In this document: piece by piece, positions 47,466 through 61,800 of the stretch
Layout of the letters: each line of letters opens with the position of its first letter
How positions within the stretch are numbered: position 1 is the stretch's first letter
NCBI GenBank assembly: GCA_027563935.2
Contig: CM050446.2
Location: 24,679,501-24,743,500 of the forward strand
Length of the DNA: 64,000 bases
Source of the DNA: Costus lasius
Taxonomy: Eukaryota; Streptophyta; Magnoliopsida; Zingiberales; Costaceae
Direction: 5' to 3'
Notes under the pieces: model-generated
What the model was told of the DNA's origin: nothing
Database searches by the model: none
Seen by the model: the letters and a program-made list of their open reading frames with translations, nothing else
Made by a program: the position numbers and the translations under genes

Positions 47466-47570
47466 GCTAGCCAATGGGTCACCCAACCCGGTAGCTGCCT
47501 AACCTGACCCGCTAGCCCGCTTTGCCAAAGCAAAGATGGGTTTGGGCCTAGTGCCGGGCCTGAAACCTAT

Positions 47571-49440
47571 TATCTTGAGCTTTGAAACATGTGATATTTG
47601 GCTCAATAGGTTTCATCATGTTAATTTTAAATTAATTTCAAATGTAAACTTTGTCCTTAATCTAAGAAAACAAGGAAGCCTTTTTTTAATATGTTAAATT
47701 TGAAATTTTCAAAAAGTATTATGATGGTTGTGATTAAAATTATTGCAACAGATATGTTGTGGTATTTATGGATGAATTTTTTATATTCTACTATTTATAT
47801 TCACTAAAGTCTAAGTACGAAATCATTACTAAATTATATGTTGTATATACACATATATAAATATAGCATTGTTTGGTCAAAAAACGGTTAAGTTGAATTC
47901 ATGGAGAAATGTAGTGGAACCGTTTTCAAGTAATACCTCAGTTTAATCCTACATTAGAAGTGAGAAAAAATATTATAAAATATATATGGCTAAGTAAGTT
48001 TACTACTGTTAACTTAAGCTTAAGTATTTTAATAAATTAAGTTATAATAAAAAATATTTATTATTAATTACCTTAAGTATTTTATTATTAATTACCCTTA
48101 AGTAATTTAGGATACCTTAGAAATTATTTCTTTTGTTCTTTCGATAAATATTCTTTTAATAAATATTTATTTGATTTCATTTTTGATAAATATTCATTAG
48201 ATTTTTTTCTTTTGCCTTTAATTTTTTGATAAATATTTTTCCATTCAAGTTTGACAAATATTCTTTTTATGAATATTTATCTAATTTTGTCCTATCCTTC
48301 TCTTATATCTAATTGCTTTTTTTATTTATTTTATAAATATTTTTATGTGAATATTTATCTAACTTCATCTTTTATTCTTTTGATAAATATTTTTTCTCTT
48401 TAACATTTATCTGATTTCATCTTTTGATAAGTATACTTTATATGTATATTTATCAGATTTCAGATTTGATAAATATCTTTTTATAAATTTATCTAATTTC
48501 AAATTTGATAGATATTTTTTCGATGAACATCTATCTGATTTCGGGTTTGATAATTTTTCTATGAATATTTATCTGATTTTATATTTTATAAATATTATTT
48601 TTATAAACATCTATATGATTTTAGGTTTAATAAATATTCTTTTTATAAATATTTATTTGATTTTATGTTTAATAAATATTATAATTATGAATATTTATTT
48701 AATTTCAAAATTTGATAAGTTGCTATGAGCAACTCTGTAGCAATATTAAGAAACTACATCCCAATATCTAATACTGATATATACACCTCCAAATAATATT
48801 ATTGGCAATATGCTATAATAATATTTTATTTTATTTTTCTGTTTGCACCAAATTTAGCCTTCATTAAACCAAGACTTAGGCTAGATTGGTTTGAAAAATT
48901 ATTTGAATTAGTTAACACAAGAATTGGGTGTATTGTATTGGTTCCGAATTACAATAGGTCAAATCCTTTTTGAATTCAGATGCTTGCCTTTTCATCCGTG
49001 AGCTTCCATTGCCTTAACTCAAAGGACGCCTAATGCAATGTGTAGCTTCTTGAGGATGTTGAAAAAGGTGCTCGAGCTCGTACCTTGGGGTAAGGGTTTA
49101 TAGAGCTCCCTAAGGCAAGTCTCGAGTGCTTTAGGTGATGACTCATTTCCAAATAAGACACAAGGGCTTATCAATAAAGCTAGACCTGACAGAACTCAAG
49201 AGCTTTTTTCGATATGCATGACACTAGAGCTTGCTAGAAGTAAGCTCAATAGAAGGTCACATGAAAGAGTATTCTGCATTGCAGTTGAACTTGAGAGCTT
49301 CCAAGTGTATACAAAATATTTATAACTAAATGAGAGCAAAACCCAATCGAAGGGCCTGATGAAATGTTCTACCTCAAAATAAGACTAGAGAATTTAGCAA
49401 GTATAAACAGGGCACTTGCTGAGAGCAATAGCATCACATA
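47571..49440. repeat. Duplicated block S (right part), AT-rich tandem repeats and block U
   Basis: 47566-47850 continues block S from 37251. 48130-48720 is the second copy of the AT-rich 40-45-bp repeat field. 49010-49400 is the third copy of block U. No coding sequence. Confidence 0.65.
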
Positions 49441-49821
49441 GTTTTTTAACCCTTTTCTTAAGAGATTTTTAAAGAGCGTGATGCAACGTTCTACCCCTGC
49501 AATGCTCTCTCATGAGATTTTTAAGCTTTTCTTAAGGCTAGTCATCTAAATGCTAACATTAAATATGTTTTTTTATAATTTTATTCCAACAATAACATGC
49601 AAGTGGATCTTCTTACCGTTGCAGCATTCAGATTATTTACTTTTGATTAATAACTTCGAGCATGGTTTACTACTGTACATCATGTATTCACATCGCTACT
49701 ATCATATGTGAATGATCTTGTTCTAGAATTAGAGTGGCATAGTTGCTAGATGTAATCGTGATAGATATCAGTGCTACAGAGATAATTACACTGTACAGAG
49801 AATCAAATAATACGAGCATCT
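49441..49821 (-). other. 3' flank of the LCAT-like gene
   Basis: Follows the stop codon of the minus-strand lipase gene and should contain its 3' UTR. No clear polyadenylation hexamer was identified with confidence. Confidence 0.4.
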
Positions 49822-52800
49822 TCATATTGCCGCTGCGGTGGATAAACTGATTGATGTGACTTCATACTGTATGCTTTGACTTTGCGGACGCACAGAAATT
49901 GTTGCCTGGGCCTGTTCCACTGGCTCCACTTTATCCCCACAAGATACTGATAAAGAATCCACCAGAAGTGGAATATCAGCTGGCATGTTATCGTCCCGAG
50001 CATCCGTTGATGGTATGATCTCCCATTCTTCCCTCACAGTAGTTGCCATCATATTTTTCTCAAGGTGTCTCTCAATCTCGAATGCAGTGGGCAAGATGAC
50101 ATAATCATTGACGGGATTATAGAAAGGATCTGGCTCTCCTGCACTAAGCCAATGCCTTAACACTCGAAAAACATGCCGGTCACAGAGTATTCCCCGATGA
50201 TCAGCAGGAACTCCAACTCTTGCAACCGCATTGAACCCATCAGCCTGCAAGATAGCAGCACTTGCAATTAAATTTTAGAATTACGCGGACATAAAACAAA
50301 TATTGTCTACTATCGAATTTCACCTCTGTGCTCAGTTTTTATGGATTTAGAATCTAGATTAGCTTTTGCAGAGCAATTAAAATTTGTGTACGTTATGCAA
50401 TTTCAATAAAACTGCCTGGGAAGAAAGCATAGTATTGAAACGACATCGAAAATCTTCACGAGATGTCGATTCATCAAAAATCCTACATGTGAAAGAACCT
50501 CTTTGAGAAACACATTGGAAATCACAGACAAGACATTTTTTTTTAAGGCAAGTTATTGAGGAATGGGTGTATTGAATGTCGAAGGAACAACTTCAACTGG
50601 GTGGAAAGTCTTTCAAAACTTTTTGCATGCCTGGATGTTGGACACCTATTAAGTCTTTTATATATTCCACTTAAAAAACTCAATGCGGGTGCAAATTACC
50701 CTCCAAAGACAGACTTTGCCAAATCTTTGTCATGAACCTTTACTATTTAGGAACATGAATCTATATGAACAAAAGAAACATCATTTTCTAGAGACAGAAA
50801 TAGAATAATGAGTTATACAGGAGCTATTTACTTTACCTTAGTCAAAAATTTCATTAGTTACGAAATTCTTTTTGAATAAAATAAGCTTCCATAGGAGGAG
50901 AAGAATGAAAAGATAAAATGTTGAACTTAGGGCTTCATTAAGGATTAAAAACTTGATTGAAGATTTCATCCCAATAAGAAAGATTTTGAGAACTCTTAAA
51001 GGAAGCTTACGAGTCTAATATTCGAAACGGAGATTGCCTTTCAACTCACATTTGGAAGATTTCTCAAAATGAAGAAACCTAGTTAGAAGCCTTAACTCAA
51101 GTAATGCAATTTCATAATTTATAATTTTCCTTCACGTTTGCAATTCTCTTGTTTCTAATATATATGACAGTGGGAAAGTGTGAAGAATATTAATCGAATG
51201 AAACTGGAAGGCCACAGTTGTCTGTGAGACCATTGTGAGTGGATAAGCCACATCAGGTGCGATGCTAGTTCCAGGTAGTGCCGAGTAGTAGTTAATGTAT
51301 GTATTTGGCAAAAAAAAAAGAAAATATGGAAGCCTAATGTCAATGGGTTTAAAACCTTTTTTTACAAAATATCACATGACTACTGTTATCCCCGTTAGTT
51401 GCTCATGGTAGGACACGATATTTTTCTAAATTGACTTAGTATCCTCAGCTTTATGCACTCCGATATTATTGTTTGAAAATGTTGTCTAACAAAGAATGGA
51501 ACAGTCTAGCAAATCTAAGTGATTATGAATAAAAAAAGCTCACGCACCTTTGCTGATTCAGTTGGAACTGTTCCATCACCATCAACACAAATGTACTTGG
51601 GCTGCAGATGGCAAAAGAGACTTGCTGAACTGTCTTACATAATGATTGATGCAGTAATAAACCGTAGAAAGGAATTATGGTAACATAATTAACTGATAAA
51701 CCAATCAAATAAGAATCACGAAATGACAATATAAACTCTAATAAATGTTTCGCCCATGATGCCTACTATGGATTTGGGTATCATATGTACAAGTTAATGT
51801 CTAGTATATAATGGTTTGACCATGAACCACTATACGGAACTACCTCATTTCAAGGTCTGTGCCATACTAGTTACTACCGATTGGTACCAATGTAAATATA
51901 TCATACCGACACATGATATGCCCAACAAGTGATGTAAAGACCATATAATACTACTACTAAACATTAAGCCAATACATAGTGATACGCAATCCGACCCAAA
52001 ACAATTGTAGTACCCTTCTAGATATACAGGTATATATAATTATATATAGTACATATAACATGGTATTTGACTCAAAATTACCGATCCAAGCGATATAGTG
52101 TGTCGGTACATACCACACTATAGTGGTCTGAGTCATAACTAGTATTTTTCAAGCCTTAGGTCAGCTATGGCATGCATATACAGACAACAAATAGCAACAT
52201 GTAGGAATCTAGATGTTGGTCACTTTTCTCCTTTTGCAAATGGTCAGATTCCTTGTTCTAACATACCACACTAGTGGTCTGAGTCATAACTAGTATTTTT
52301 CAAGCCTTAGGTCTGCTATGGCATGTATATACAGACAACAAATAGCAACATGTAGGAATCTAGATGTTGGTCACTTTTCTCCTTTTGCAAAAGGTCAGAT
52401 TCCTTGTTCTAGCATACCACACTGTAGTGGTCTTAGTCATAACTAGTATTTTTGAATCCTTAGGTCTGCTATGGCATGTATATACAGACAACAAATGCTA
52501 TGGCATGTATATACAGACAACAAATAGCAACATGTAGGAATCTAGATGTTGGTCACTTTTCTCCTTTTGCAAATGGTCAGATTCCTTGTTCCAACTATTT
52601 ATACGGTCTTCAGGTCCCACCCCAAACTCCCTAAACCCCTCATTTATTACTCATAGTCCCTTCTAAACTCCAACTCTCCTAATTCTATGTAATCATCATT
52701 CTTTCAGCTCCTAAAATATAGAATGTTGATATGATATGGAAACATGCTCGGATAATATACGCCACCAATAGAAATGCATTTATTACAATTATTTAAAATA

Positions 52801-55800
52801 AACAATACCATGCTTGCAACTACTATGATGTCGTAATGTATCAAGGCCTCCCAAGAGATCTAGTCTAAATTTCATAAACAGCTAGAATTGTAGTGATCCA
52901 ACGGTAATGTGTAGTAGAGTGTAAAGATTTTGAAGGGCGCCAATAATCAATACTATGGAGATAAAGTCATTGAGGATATAGTGATGGTAGAATTATTTGA
53001 GCTTTAGGAGGCGACGAGGACTTCTAATCTATTTTGATCTAGTTTGTTGCATAACCTCTTTATAAGGCCAAAAGGGGTTGCAACATACACAGGAAAGAGA
53101 GATAGGGACCGCATACAAGCTAATCAATGTGTGACTATGCATAAGGCTCTAAAACCATATAACGCTTACTAGTTGCTAATACTACATAGCACTTTTTTGA
53201 CTAGGAAGAGAATTGCAAGACCAAGCACCATCACTATCAACCACATAGAGCCATTCCATCACAAGTAAACAAACAAAAAATCAAAGCATACACAAAAACT
53301 AAGGCTACATTTGGCCCCCTGCTTCTCAGCTTCTGTTGGTGTGCCCAGCAGAAGTTGTTAGTTCAAGCTATTTGGGTAATAGCTCCTCTAGCAGAGAATG
53401 AGTAGCTCCAGGGGTAGCTTCAAGCTTAACTACTCCTCTAGGCCATTCTTCAGGGGCAGCTTCTAGCTCCGCTCTTCTGCTTTTCTCAACTGCTTTTCTC
53501 AAGTGAGCTTACTAATAAAATATATTTAGTATCATTTAAAATATTTTAATATTTTAAATTTTCATTAATAAAAATTTAATAATATAATTTTTATATTAGT
53601 AATATTTTAAATATATATTTTATTTATTTTAAAGATATTTAGTAATGTAATCTATAATATTTTTAATACATATTTTAATTATTATTAAAAAATTAATAGT
53701 ATAACTCATAATATTTTTAATAAATATTTTAATTATAATTAACTAAAATTTTAGTCATCTAATTTTTATCTTAGTAATATTTTGAATAAAAAAATTATTT
53801 ATTATTAATAAAAATTTAGGTAAATTATAATAACCTAACCAAAGTTGTACATGCTACATCCAAACACCGTCTAAACTTTTTTGGACAACATCTTTTCAAC
53901 TAGCACTTCTTCGATCAGCAAAAGTTAGAAACAGAAGCCTGATCAAACGCAACCTAAAGCTGGATATTAGTTAGGCGATGTCAAAATGATTTCACTTCAA
54001 CCGCATTCCTCATCATAACATAAGTGATACCCATTATTGCATATTATTCTCTAAAATTCAAAATTTTGCCCATAATTCAACTACTACCAATGTCCTACAA
54101 GATTACTTAGAGTTGGAGCCATATGATGATGAAGCTGAAGAATGATATACATGGATCAAGGGCATGATGAGCCCATTGGAGGACTTCAATGTAACTCCCA
54201 TGTGTTATTGTAGAACAAGGCCAAGTGGCTAACCTAAATATAGGCATCATAAACTTTCTCGTTTATTGTATTTGCAAAATAATTTCAAGAAGATGCATGG
54301 GATCATTACCATGATGCACACCACATCCACCGGCTTATAAAAATCACTTTTTAGGAGATCAACCCAAATATATTATAGAAGTTGTAACAAACAACAATAA
54401 CAACTTTAAAAGAGTTGACAAGTTGATACAACATGATTACCCACCCATTTTGTAAACAATATGCCTAGCACATTTGCATAAATATGATGATAAAGGACAT
54501 TAAGATGGATAAAACCGAAAATACAATGACACTTGCCCAAACCATCATAAAGTTCATCTACAATCACCATGAAGTGCAACGAAGGGCTTCATGAATGAAA
54601 AGATCCTCCATCCTTGTCCTATAAGGTTTGCACTAAAGTCTTTACTTACCAAAAATAGTTACACTCAAGATGTTCATGAGTGAACAATGGTGAGATTCTT
54701 CTTATGCCTCCTCAAGGTAGGGGAGGAGAGGAAAGGGAAGTGAAATACATCATATTAAACATGCACTGCTAGATCAACACCATAGAAATGTATCTTGTGG
54801 TCAAGTCTATTTTTTGCTATACAAAATAAATTAGATAAGAAGCCTATGATGAGAAAAATCTATCGCATGATTTAAGAAATACAATAACAAATGACATACG
54901 ATTGTCAATCCACAAAGTCAACACCCTACATCAATATCATCCAACTCAGATAACCAAATAGACCAAGAAATTCACATTGCTTTATGAGAAATGTAATCTT
55001 TTTGTAATTAATTAATTTATCACTTTCATAGGTTTACTAATTATAGTTTTCATCTTCTACCATGTGACCTAAATTTTACATATGTATATCGGTATAACTT
55101 AGGCATGACGAGGCATCCGTATTACAAAATCTAATACTTTGTATAGAGACCAATAAAAAAGTTATTACATATGAGGAATGGAGGAGAAATAACATTTGGA
55201 GAATCAATTGCAATTGATTAAAAATTCAAGGTAAAGCCAAGATTTTCATCCACATACTCCCTCGGTGCACATCATTCAGCATATATGAGCATAATTAGTC
55301 AGCATTCACATTGCTAAATAAAAAGATCCCAAATAGATTATCATTCTATCAGCCTACGAAAATAGTCTACATGCACTATAACACGTGATTACAAATACGA
55401 ATACTAATAAGCACGAGTTTAACAAGTAACTATCCTTTTAATAGCTCCTTGTCAAGCACGAGTCATGATCCACTTCAGCCCCCTCAATATTATTGAACTA
55501 ATTGACCACGAAAATTTAGGTGAACCAAGCTAACTTGCTTAATCGCAAGAGAACCATAACAATGAAAGGCTAGAACAAAAAAAGTGAAACAAAATTGTAA
55601 TATCAATCTTCTCAAACACAACATTCTCATCAATTATCTGAACAAGCTAGTTGAAAAGCTCAACCAAGACAGTCACTGTTAATGCAAGGAACAAGACAAA
55701 AGATCAACAAAGGATGCTCCATCGAGATAGGACATACAATAGAGAGAGACTCAAGCTAACCTCTTATCTGCAATTGAGGTAGGCAAACGTCAAGTATCAA

Positions 55801-58800
55801 ATGAGCCCTCCTCCCCCTCTGATACACCACTATATTGCAAGGTATAGAATTATCCATGCAACATAAGTAGTAGTGCAAGCAATGACGATAAAGCTAGAGG
55901 AGATGGAGGGACATAGTGGCAAGATTTATGTTCTATCAAAACAACATGAGCCCCAGACTTAAATTTATAGATTTAACATAGAATGAAGACTATGATGGAC
56001 ATTTGAGTAAATCCAATATGAGGAAAGCAAAAGATCAACTCCAATAAAACAGATGACAGATGTCTTTGACAATTATAAGGTGATCAGATCAACCCTACCA
56101 TAAGAGTCTTAGACAAGTTATGTTTAAGAGATCACTATAGCCACCGGTACACCGGCTCATAGCGGTAATTTAAACCATGGTGCACACTGTGGATTGATTT
56201 ATCAAAGCAAAAGATTAATATTTATTCAGTGGTTAGCATGAACTAGTAGATAGTAGCAAAATTTTGCAGTAGTTACCAAGTTAGGTTAATAGGCAGTTAC
56301 CAAGTCTACATTTGTGATTATCATTGTTCATGAGTTCAAAAGCGTATTAAATAAATTATGTTTAAAGAGACCTCTTATTTTGAGTGAATCTTAAAATTCA
56401 CTGCTAATTTTTCTTACTTTGTATTTACTATTTTGTTATATGCTAATTTGGTATTAAAAAATAAATAGGTCTTCCCTTCCTCTTCCTCTTCCACTCCAAG
56501 GGTACCTCACATTAGTTCATGTTCACGACATCTTTCTCTAAGTCAATAGCAGCTCAACAACGTTGCCTGCAAAAAGTATCATAGGAGTTAAGCTATGGGT
56601 CAAGAGGATCACATTGAGGGCATTATCGGGAGTAGGTTAGGGAAGAACATCATGGGAGGTGACTCATGCGAAGCACAAGACAGGAGTTGGCAAATTTCTT
56701 ATTCACTAGTCCCATATAGATAAGATGAGGTATAATCTATGAGTTTATAAGATGGAAGGCAGCTCCACCTATGTAGTTATTGCTTTTTCTAAATCTCAAG
56801 ATAACATTCATTGTACTTTACTAAAACAAGGCAGACAATGGTAGTAAATGTAGCCAATTTGACTCTGAGTGATTTTAATAAGGCTCCCACTAAGTAAATA
56901 ACCTTAGTCTTAATAAAGAAGTTCCCATTAACAAAGTAATATGTCAGAACTCAACAACTTTTTATACTTTCTACTCAAATGAAAATTAGTTTCATTGCTA
57001 CTAAACTAAATATGACCTTATAACTAATTTATATATTGTTTACAAAATGAACAAGAGGGATGGGACCAATTTTGGAGCTACTCGAGATAACCAAAACATC
57101 ATGCATGGCCAACACTTGGTATGGTATGATACCAGCACTGTACTCGTTCCAGGGATAGATACCTATGCTCCTAATACTAGTATGCCAAACCTTGCTCAAG
57201 GTTATTTACTGTCAAATTAAATTGTCAAGACAACATTCAGAAAGAAAAGACTAACCTGAGCCAAAACAAGTTGCTCTACATCTACAATTGGTGACTCCTG
57301 GCTCCCGTAACTGCATGCAGAACAAAATATAGGGTACTTAAAGATATCGATCGGAATGCTGATAGCTTTAATTAAGAATAAAAAATATTTCCTGAAAGTA
57401 GGCTATATTAGTATAATGCACAACTTTTAAGAACAAGAAAATGAGTTGCAAGTACATCTAGCTGCCCACACATGTGCAACTAGAAGAATTTGACAATGGA
57501 GAGAAAGTACATAATTTATAATTTGATCCCTTAAATGGGATATGATAGTTATATACAAATTGTACCATAAGGAAACTTTAAATTCCAATCAATTTGACTC
57601 TGAAGCTTAATACATGATTCCTAAAATAACAAACCTTCTCAACTAAATAAATACTTATGGAACCTGCAAAGAATTCAGGAATATCAACATGATATGAACG
57701 AGCATATACCAGAGGCTGTGCGGTGTGTCCATATGGATCCCATATATGTTATAGAACTTAACAGTTCCAGGAAGCTTCGCATGAGATAAAATTTCACGAG
57801 TTTCATTTGACCATTTCAAAATCTCTGTATTTAAGGGTAAAGGAACCTGCAAGCTTCCAAAAGAAACCTGCTAATGCAAAAGGTCAAAAACTCAAAATCA
57901 GAATCTATGAAGTGAATGAAGAAAATAACTTAAGAGCTCATATATATTCAAAATAAAAAATCACGTGGCGTTATAAATGTTAGTTTACACTTTAGCTATT
58001 CTAATCCTTTTCTTAAACCCGTCACTGAGCAAAATTAACTTAACTCTGCAGCAGTTAACATATATACTTTTCACTAAGCTAGGCTTAGAATAATTTCTTC
58101 TTACATTCAACACTTACTGAGATTAAATTAGCTACAAGTGGCTCGTGGAGAGAAGGGAAGAAAAGGCGATGCAAAAATAAGCAGATAATAAATGCATCCA
58201 ATTTTTTTTTTCTTATATCATGATATGATGAATAAGCAAAATTTAGTTTAATTAGCTAAAAAATAATGTAGATTTCCCCACTTCTCCTCAATTATCTCAG
58301 TTTTTTTTTGTTCCAAACAAGAAGATCACATTTCCTCCTTACTTCTCTCTGTTCAGTTAAGTACGGTCCATTAAGTTAAAAGTATACTGCATAATCAGGA
58401 TGAAAATACATGATTTACCGTATTTTTTGCAAGAGCTTCATTCATCAAAGATATAGCTTCTAGTGGCTCGTATGACTCCAGCAAAGCACAGGGTTTACCA
58501 GAACTATCTAGCTTCTCCCTCCATAATTGCAGAAGAGGAACGGCTTCCCAACAAAAAGTAGGGCAAGCCATCAACTCATATATAGATGGACATTCAATAA
58601 GCTGAATAAAAGTGCTATTAGCTGGAGGATTACATAATTCATATATAGATTATGTATTCACATATACCTGGAAATTGTAACAACATAAATAAAATCAACA
58701 CAACAAACAAGAATATTTTTTTTCATAAATGTTGAAAGCATGGTTTTTAAAACTAGTTCGTATTAGGTGACACATACCAATCCTATTATAAATTTTAACT

Positions 58801-61800
58801 CACATAATTAGCATACTGACCGATTATCTAGTCCACCTAAATACTAACGCAGCCTAATTTAAAATGCTTATACCCAAGTTAATAATTGTCAATCATTAAG
58901 TCTTATATATCATTTTATCTTTTCTCCCTCTTCCTACATCGGACTAAACCGGGGTATCCGCATTAGAAAATAGTATTTGATACACCTGGATATCGTGTAG
59001 TGTTAGCTTACCTAGTATATACCAGCATGAGATTTTAAACTTTAATTGAAAGTTAGAATTTAGACCATGCATTCTAGAAAAGAACATAGGTAGAACAGGA
59101 ACAATTTTAGATAAAGTAAAAAATGATTTTTTTTGGTTAATTTTTAATTCTACTTCTGCAAAAAGAAACAAAAGTTCATTATTTTGTCTTTCCTCTTTCC
59201 TTCTAATCCCTCCTATTTTCTCTCCAAGTATACATACCTTTAAAGAAAGGTAATGAAACGGCATAAGAAAACCATATATAACAATGCAAGTTTCATCACA
59301 AAACACTAGGAATTCAATAGCCATCAACAGAAAAAGCAACAAAGAGATGCAGACGGACTATTTCTATATATTCTATTCAAATGAGTAAATGAATAAATAT
59401 GTGTAACTGCCACATTCCATTCCAAAAGTAAATGGGCCGTAGTTGAAAGAAGTGCAAGACATACACCTAAGATATTATTTCTTGTTCGTTAAGTGGTTAC
59501 AGTATTCTTTTTTATATATATATTTTTTATTATACATGTTCACTTTAATGAGTCCCAACTCTTAAGATGGGCTTTAAGTCCTACAAATTACAGTTAATAG
59601 GGCTTTTATTTTAGGTACAGGACACTCTTACAAGTTGTTTAGTCCCATTATGATTTAAATTGTGTGAGAGCCACAAATCTCAGCATTAAATTTTTCAGTA
59701 CTGCGATTCCCCAAAAAGGGAACATTATGCCCCAACTTTCCTATGATAAGTTGGCATTTACCCAAACTAATTGTGCTTCACCATATTTGAAGAATGAAAG
59801 TCAAATTTTGGCTGGCACATGTTTCTATCTCTCCTTTCTAGCTCATCATCTTTCTCCATTCCTTCTGATCTTTTGCTAGTCTTCCAACACCTCAGTTTTA
59901 ATTGTTTAAATTAAATCTCAAAATCTCAGCTTAGAATATACAGTATGGATGATTAACAGCATGGAAATGAGAAAGTTATATGTGTGCTAAAGAAGAAAAC
60001 TGAAAGGAACAAAAAAAATATAACTTTTGGAGTCAAATATTATGCTGTTATAATCAAAAACGGTTTTGGAATTAAATAGACCATAGATTATTCTGTTATA
60101 TGATTATTTATGTAAAAATTAGACACTCAATAAAAACAAGAATCAAATACACAGAAGCGAAGAGAATCAAAATCTGTTCATTTGTTCCATAAGTTATCAG
60201 TTTTTTTGTTAGTGGCTAAATTTTATGGTGATAATCAAATATTGTAGACCTATGGGTCCACACCACATGTGATTTCCTTTAAATAACTCATTTCACTGCT
60301 TCAGAACCATCATCACCCTGCTCTTTGTGGTGTATTGTGAGCTCATGATTGTCACCCGTCTAAAAAAATACAACTCAAGAACAAAAGAAATGCTGAGCAA
60401 CCAATTAATTAGAGATGCCCGGCTATCCATTTTACTAAAGCAAACCCTACAACTTATCATGAATTGACAGGTTCAGCCTATTATAGCCTCTGATCCCTTG
60501 ACAAACAACTAACCTACCAACATAGGTCATCTCCAACTGATTAGAGTCATGATTGGTAAGTTTATAGCCACGACACAACCTAGAAACTTAAGAAACCCCT
60601 GGATAAGCAGCACCACATCCAATTCTCCTTCAACACTACAGAATAACAGAACCAAAACTTATAAACCCTGCACAGTCACACACACATATGTATACATATA
60701 TGTATACACGTATATGTTGTAGTGTATATATACACTACAGAATAACAGACCCAAACTAGGGAACTAATAAACCCTACACAAACACTTACATACACACACA
60801 TACATATGTATATATATACATATATAGATGTATACATGTATATGCATATATTTGTGTGTGTATTTCTAGTATGCATGTATTTCTATACCTATACATATAT
60901 ATTTATGTATGTGTGCATGCTCATGCCACATTTTCAGCATTTGCAAAGCAAAGCATGAACTGTCTTCTTGGAACATTCATACCTGTTAAGAACTTATATT
61001 GAGTTTAAAATATCATACCATTCAACTATTTGAAGTAAACTAATCCATGGAACAAACATGGTAATAGTGGGTAAATATAAGGAAAAAAAGGAAACTAGAA
61101 GCATACCAGTTGTTGCATGCTCCATTTGGAAATGAAAAAATTCCCCTCCCATCCTTCCACAAAGGACATACCATTCAAGAGACTACTTGTAATATATCCA
61201 GGTGCACCTGTTCAATGGTGAATAAACTGCAGCTTTATTATACATGAATACACATATAAATGAGGAAATTGATGCCACTTTAGTTACACCAAAAAGCAGC
61301 TTAAGATAATGAGTAGTTATAATCATTCAAGTATTAAAATATTAAAGAATGTTTTATACTAGACAGAATATTGAAATTTTATTTATGAAATCTTTTTCAA
61401 ATATATTTGCACTTACACATCTATTTTTTACAAAAAAATATATAAAGCAACAATCAGCTCAGAAAAATACTAGTTACTCCATTATTATCCTCGCATGATA
61501 CAGTTCAAGTTCCACAAATAATCTTATCTCAATGTAAGTAATAACACTAAAACCTCATAAAACTAGAAATACTCTTCATTTTTCTACATTTGCAAAAAAA
61601 AAAGTAAAACTGAATTTCAAATGACATATACCTTGAAAGGGTGCAGCAATTGCAATCCAGCTGTTTACGTACTTCTCAAAAATCTATGACACATCAAACA
61701 ATTGTGAGTAAAATAATCCATAATAGTCATCAATACACGCCAAAAGAGGTAGATAATTTTACAAAAAAAAAACTTTGCATATCTGTCGGGTCAATAATCA

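Larger units (their letters stand above)
37257..47565 (-). mobile_element. Ty3/gypsy LTR retrotransposon with nested insertions
   Basis: A 10.3-kb insertion flanked by CCTAT (37252-37256 and 47566-47570) in a block whose empty counterpart is intact at 30255-30271. In minus orientation: 5' LTR (44469-47565, truncated and carrying a nested fold-back element), a foreign LTR fragment (42460-44468), decayed pol (about 39000-41900), polypurine tract, and 3' LTR (37257-38747). Gag and the primer binding site are not seen. RT before integrase marks the gypsy superfamily, and a chromodomain-like remnant suggests a chromovirus. The element is defective. Confidence 0.85.
44469..47565 (-). repeat. 5' LTR of the gypsy element, truncated and interrupted
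   Basis: 44469-45359 aligns to 37711-38630 with small deletions, and 47471-47565 to 38632-38747. The first 454 bases (plus-strand sense) are missing, and the fold-back element sits between. The terminal bases read CCTGAAA instead of CCTAACA. Confidence 0.75.

Noticed and set aside
58944..59342. 132-residue open frame on the minus strand
   Set aside because: Falls within intron 6 of the LCAT-like gene, AT-rich, no domain and no splice relation to the neighbouring exons.
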